A DNA stretch of 15,726 bases, taken from Thermococci archaeon. Lineage in GTDB: Archaea > Methanobacteriota_B > Thermococci > Thermococcales > Thermococcaceae. Positions within the stretch are counted from its first letter, which is position 1. Every line of letters starts with the position of its first letter. The notes below the pieces were generated by a model. The model was not told the origin of the DNA and did no database searches. It saw nothing but the letters and a program-made list of their open reading frames with translations. The stretch is taken from positions 1-15,726 of the forward strand of contig QMUF01000018.1 in assembly GCA_003663525.1 (NCBI GenBank), in the 5' to 3' direction. Both the position numbers and the translations under genes were made by a program. This document shows, one piece after another, positions 12,913 through 15,726 of the stretch.

Positions 12913-12947
12913 AAGGAAATATGTCAACAAAGAGAGGAGGTTAAACA

Positions 12948-13943
12948 ATGAAAAAACTTTTAATCATCGGTACCGGTGGAACGATTGCAAGCGCTAAAAC
13001 AGAACAAGGATACAAAAGTGTCCTTAAAATAGATGAAATACTTAAACTAGCCAAAATAAAACTAGAAAATGGATATAAAATTGATAGTACCAATATTATG
13101 AACATAGACAGCACTCTGATACACCCAGAAGACTGGGAAATTATAGCTAAAGAAGTTTTCAAGGCTCTTGGTGATTATGATGGCATTATAATAACTCATG
13201 GAACAGACACTTTGGCCTACACTGCTTCAATGTTAAGTTTCATGATAAAACATCTCAACAAACCGATTGTATTCACTGGCTCCATGTTGCCAATAACAGA
13301 AAATGAAAGTGATGCTCCCAGAAACATCAGAACTGCAATAAAATTTGCAATGGAAGATGTCGCAGGTGTTTTCGTAGCTTTCATGGATAAAATAATGCTG
13401 GGTTGTAGGACATCTAAGGTTAGAGCCCTCGGCCTAAATGCATTTATGAGCATAAATTACCCTGATGTGGCTTATGTAAAAGGAGAAAAGATCCTATACA
13501 ATATCCCCAAAGAAAAATTCCAACCAAATGGTAGCCCTGAGCTAGATACAAAGTATGACCCAAGGGTTGTTGTTTTAAGAGTTACCCCTGGCTTAGGGGG
13601 AGAGATCATAGATGCAGTCCTAGATGCTGGATATAAAGGCATAGTTCTAGAAGGCTATGGTGCGGGTGGTCTCCCATATAGAAAGAGTAATCTTCTAGGC
13701 AAAATTAAGGAAATTGCACCAAAAATCCCGGTAATTATGACAACTCAAGCACTCTATGACGGGGTTGACATGAGAAAATATGAAGTAGGACGAAAGGCAT
13801 TAGAAACAGGAATTATCCCCGCAAAAGACATGACAAAGGAAGCAACGACCACAAAGTTAATGTGGGCCCTTGGACACACAAAAAACGTTGAAAAGATAAG
13901 AGAGATAATGCATACGAACTATGTAAATGAGATAAAAAGCTAA
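12948..13943 (+). CDS. ansA: L-asparaginase, type I
   Basis: The 331-aa enzyme is very similar to the well-studied Pyrococcus/Thermococcus asparaginases. The first catalytic threonine is T12 in GTGGTIAS, and the flexible-loop tyrosine is Y22. DSTLI (54-58) holds the substrate-binding serine S55, THGTDT (83-88) gives T86 and D87, and the lysine K157 lies in CRTSKVR. It hydrolyses L-asparagine to aspartate and ammonia in the cytoplasm. The length rules out GatD, the larger asparaginase-like subunit of the Glu-tRNA-Gln amidotransferase. The start ATG 12948 has a strong AGAGGAGG ahead. It has its own promoter with repeated motifs. Its stop is 2 bases from the stop of the convergent small gene. 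Confidence 0.93.
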   Translation: MKKLLIIGTGGTIASAKTEQGYKSVLKIDEILKLAKIKLENGYKIDSTNIMNIDSTLIHPEDWEIIAKEVFKALGDYDGIIITHGTDTLAYTASMLSFMIKHLNKPIVFTGSMLPITENESDAPRNIRTAIKFAMEDVAGVFVAFMDKIMLGCRTSKVRALGLNAFMSINYPDVAYVKGEKILYNIPKEKFQPNGSPELDTKYDPRVVVLRVTPGLGGEIIDAVLDAGYKGIVLEGYGAGGLPYRKSNLLGKIKEIAPKIPVIMTTQALYDGVDMRKYEVGRKALETGIIPAKDMTKEATTTKLMWALGHTKNVEKIREIMHTNYVNEIKS

Positions 13944-13945
13944 AA

Positions 13946-14164
13946 TCAAGCCTTTTCAAGTTTTTCCACAAGTTCCTCTGTTATCGTTAGTGGTTTATTT
14001 ACTTCGAATATGTCACTAAGTTCCCATATAACTTCCCCTTTGTTTATGGCCTTGACGTAGTGCTCTGCAAGTTCTTTGGCCTTGTCAAAAGAATCGGCCT
14101 CAACGATTCTCCTTACATACCATTTCATTTCCCCATATCTGAGTTTGAATTCCGCCATGTACAT
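13946..14164 (-). CDS. Small conserved-type protein, unknown function
   Basis: Unrecognised 72-aa acidic protein, with strands and helices alternating: AEFKLRYGEMKWYVRRIVEA, then SFDKAKELAEHYVKAINKG, then EVIWELSDIFEVNKPL and a C-terminal helix EELVEKLEKA. The pattern is a compact beta-alpha-beta unit with no cysteines or membrane helix. The start is ATG 14164, with GGGTGGT (14175-14169) 4 bases ahead; ATG 14158 is a possible alternative, and the frame open to 14218 would run through the promoter. The TATA box at 14203-14194 fits a very short leader. Confidence 0.7.
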   Translation of the reverse strand: MYMAEFKLRYGEMKWYVRRIVEADSFDKAKELAEHYVKAINKGEVIWELSDIFEVNKPLTITEELVEKLEKA

Positions 14165-14193
14165 GGTTACCACCCATAAGAAGTTAACTTTAG

Positions 14194-14203
14194 AATATAA
14201 AAG
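14194..14203 (-). promoter_or_regulatory. TATA box of the 72-aa protein gene
   Basis: The minus strand reads CTTTTATATT, centred about 25 bp ahead of position 14174. The predicted leader is about 10 nt and just includes the ribosome-binding site. Confidence 0.5.
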
Positions 14204-14218
14204 GTTTAAGTCCAACAT

Positions 14219-14300
14219 AAGAATAAGGTATGACCTCTCTTCCTGTTGATCATATGAACGACGCCTCCGCTTCCCAGCGATTATTTTGGTTATTTAAAGA
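14219..14300. other. Short intergenic region with a GC-richer patch
   Basis: Between the 72-aa gene promoter and the surface-protein stop lies a patch (about 14240-14280) richer in G+C than its surroundings. I found no convincing C/D or H/ACA boxes, hairpin or reading frame in it. Confidence 0.4.
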
Positions 14301-15726
14301 CTATCTTTTGTGCATTAAGATAATTATTAATGTAACAACAACTAATAGAGGGATCAAAAATAGTAAGGTATTACTTATACTCGAATCTCTCTCTAAGATA
14401 TTTGAGGTATTCTCTACTTTTGGTTCCGAGTTTTTCGAAAATAGAGGATAAAGAGTGGCGTTAATAGCCTTGTGTTCACATGGAGCTATGAGAACCTCTT
14501 GAGTATAACTTTTGTATCCTTTAGCTACAACCTCGATATGGTATTCACCTTCAGATAGTTCATATTGCAAAATAGGTACCACACCTATACTTGTTCCATT
14601 TACATAAACTTCCGCATTAGAGACATTAGAAAATACATCTAAATATCCTATTCCTCTAATCTTGACAATTTTAACCTCTCCAAACCCAAGAGAAATGTTC
14701 TCAACATGATTAATGCATCTATCCTCAATCACTCTAACCTCATATCTTCCAGGAACTAGAGTAATGTTGTTAGGGGCGTCTGTAATATATGTATCATTCA
14801 AATGAATTTCTCCATAAGGCGCAAGTATCCTGAGGGTTGAGGGCTTATATGACAATGTTTTAAAAACATAGACCCCATCCCCACTTGCAATTATATGATT
14901 GTCCACATAGATGGTATGCCTAATAGTCTTTCCAGTTTCAAATATGAAATCTCTCTTTCCAGTTTCATTAAAAACATATATCTTTCCCCTCCTTGTTACA
15001 ACTATTAAACTTTTATCAAATAGGGAAACATCGACAATATCCGTAATATTTTTACTCCACAGAAGCTCTCCCTTCATATTCAAAAAGTATAATTCAGAGG
15101 GAGTTACGACACCAAGGTATTTACCATTATTTGATATCTCAACATCCACAAGTGATTTGAATTTTCTTTTCCAAAAGAGAGTACCATTTCTGCTAAAAAG
15201 CAAAATACTTGCATTTTTCTTAAAATAGAGTTCGGGATAAGTATCAAAGCCTACAACAAGTGAACTGTTTCCAGCTATCAAAACTTTGTAGACATGATTA
15301 ACCTGGTACTCCCATAACATTTTAATATTGTTATTTATAAGTCCAATAAAATAAACTGTACCATTGCTTGAACTCCCAGTTATCATGTATTCATCATTTA
15401 CAAACAATCTATCTCCGAGTTTTAATTTCCATAATAATCTCCCTTCTCTATTGAAGAGGTAAACATAACCCCTAGAATCCCCAACAATTACATATTTTCT
15501 CGTCACAAAAACATTATTGGCCCATGGACACTCTTTTTTCCAGAGTATTTTACCGTCATTCCTAATAAGATATACGTATCCGGTTGAATTTTCTTGAACA
15601 GCGAGTGCTATTGTAGCGTTGTGATACGAAATTGAAAGTATAAAATCTCCTAACATCTCCTTACTCCATACAATCTCCCCATTTCTAAAAAAATATACAC
15701 TCGCATTTCCATCACATACCTCATAC
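14301..15726 (-). CDS. Membrane-anchored surface protein with PQQ-like propeller and PEGA domain (partial)
   Basis: The frame is open to the right edge, so the N-terminus is missing; the internal ATG at 15656 is not the start, because coding sequence of the same repeat type (SVYFFRNGEIVWSKE) lies ahead of it. About 475 residues are visible. They comprise repeated beta-propeller blades with the pattern VYLFNREGRLLWK (about 14830-15726), a weaker PEGA-like segment, a clear PEGA domain (NAEVYVNGTSIGVVP ... GEYHIEVVAKGYKSY, about 14447-14655), a short asparagine/serine-rich linker, and a C-terminal transmembrane helix with basic end (14304-14366, IPLLVVVTLIIILMHKR). Many N-x-S/T sequons suggest a glycosylated extracellular protein. 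It probably senses or binds at the cell surface; the ligand is unknown. Confidence 0.8.
   Translation of the reverse strand, partial: YEVCDGNASVYFFRNGEIVWSKEMLGDFILSISYHNATIALAVQENSTGYVYLIRNDGKILWKKECPWANNVFVTRKYVIVGDSRGYVYLFNREGRLLWKLKLGDRLFVNDEYMITGSSSNGTVYFIGLINNNIKMLWEYQVNHVYKVLIAGNSSLVVGFDTYPELYFKKNASILLFSRNGTLFWKRKFKSLVDVEISNNGKYLGVVTPSELYFLNMKGELLWSKNITDIVDVSLFDKSLIVVTRRGKIYVFNETGKRDFIFETGKTIRHTIYVDNHIIASGDGVYVFKTLSYKPSTLRILAPYGEIHLNDTYITDAPNNITLVPGRYEVRVIEDRCINHVENISLGFGEVKIVKIRGIGYLDVFSNVSNAEVYVNGTSIGVVPILQYELSEGEYHIEVVAKGYKSYTQEVLIAPCEHKAINATLYPLFSKNSEPKVENTSNILERDSSISNTLLFLIPLLVVVTLIIILMHKR

Noticed and set aside
12948..13943. Annotation as GatD
   Set aside because: Archaeal GatD has an extra N-terminal domain of about 100 residues and sits with gatE; this protein has the length and start motif of a free type I asparaginase.
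14230..14285. GC-richer patch as a possible small RNA
   Set aside because: Only imperfect C-like boxes and no CTGA box or stable hairpin could be found on either strand.

Overview
The window looks like chromosomal DNA of a hyperthermophilic archaeon of the order Thermococcales (Thermococcus or Pyrococcus), with an AT-rich genome. The evidence is: GGTGAT or GGAGG ribosome-binding sites 4-7 bases ahead of starts, TATA boxes about 25 bp upstream of predicted transcript starts, compact convergent genes with overlapping ends, lysine/glutamate-rich proteins, a C/D box guide RNA, an archaeal wybutosine enzyme (TYW2), and nicotinamidase and asparaginase sequences that closely resemble known Pyrococcus/Thermococcus enzymes. 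Identifications rest on motifs and remembered family features; no database was searched.

Layout. 1-155 is GC-rich, strongly foldable RNA-like sequence ending in a decayed hairpin typical of the right end of IS200/IS605 (TnpB) elements; 156-390 is non-coding. 391-1726 is a tight three-gene set: winged-helix regulator, coiled-coil protein with an acidic tail, and a small protein with a hydrophobic N-terminus. Its last gene runs antisense into a small GTPase (1668-2237, minus). 2291-4051 holds a small OB-fold-like protein, an HD-domain nucleotidase and a metallo-beta-lactamase-fold hydrolase. On the minus strand follow a stand-alone Cas4-like nuclease (4041-4661), a C/D box sRNA (about 4699-4754) and an unknown small protein (4805-5149).

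5324-8158 looks like an RNA-modification neighbourhood: TYW2 on an apparently leaderless mRNA, a radical SAM enzyme, and a PP-loop ATPase whose N-terminal zinc-ribbon segment is separated from the ATPase by a one-base shift at a run of seven A. A membrane permease of the AI-2E/PerM family (8178-9170) follows. On the minus strand are nicotinamidase coupled to a DUF2240-like protein, and a two-helix membrane protein of unknown function, which diverges from a hotdog thioesterase.

11339-12822 is a PadR regulator translationally coupled to an MFS exporter, with a long imperfect palindrome over the predicted transcript start (probable self-regulated efflux operon). It is followed by a type I L-asparaginase, a 72-aa unknown protein, and the C-terminal part of a large surface protein (PQQ-like propeller repeats, PEGA domain, C-terminal membrane anchor) that runs off the right edge.

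The most noteworthy items are the A7 frameshift between zinc ribbon and PP-loop ATPase, the previously unmarked C/D box sRNA, the TnpB-type RNA remnant at the left edge, the PadR operator, and a 41-aa minus-strand ORF between the TYW2 and radical SAM genes. I see no complete novel defence or mobile system.
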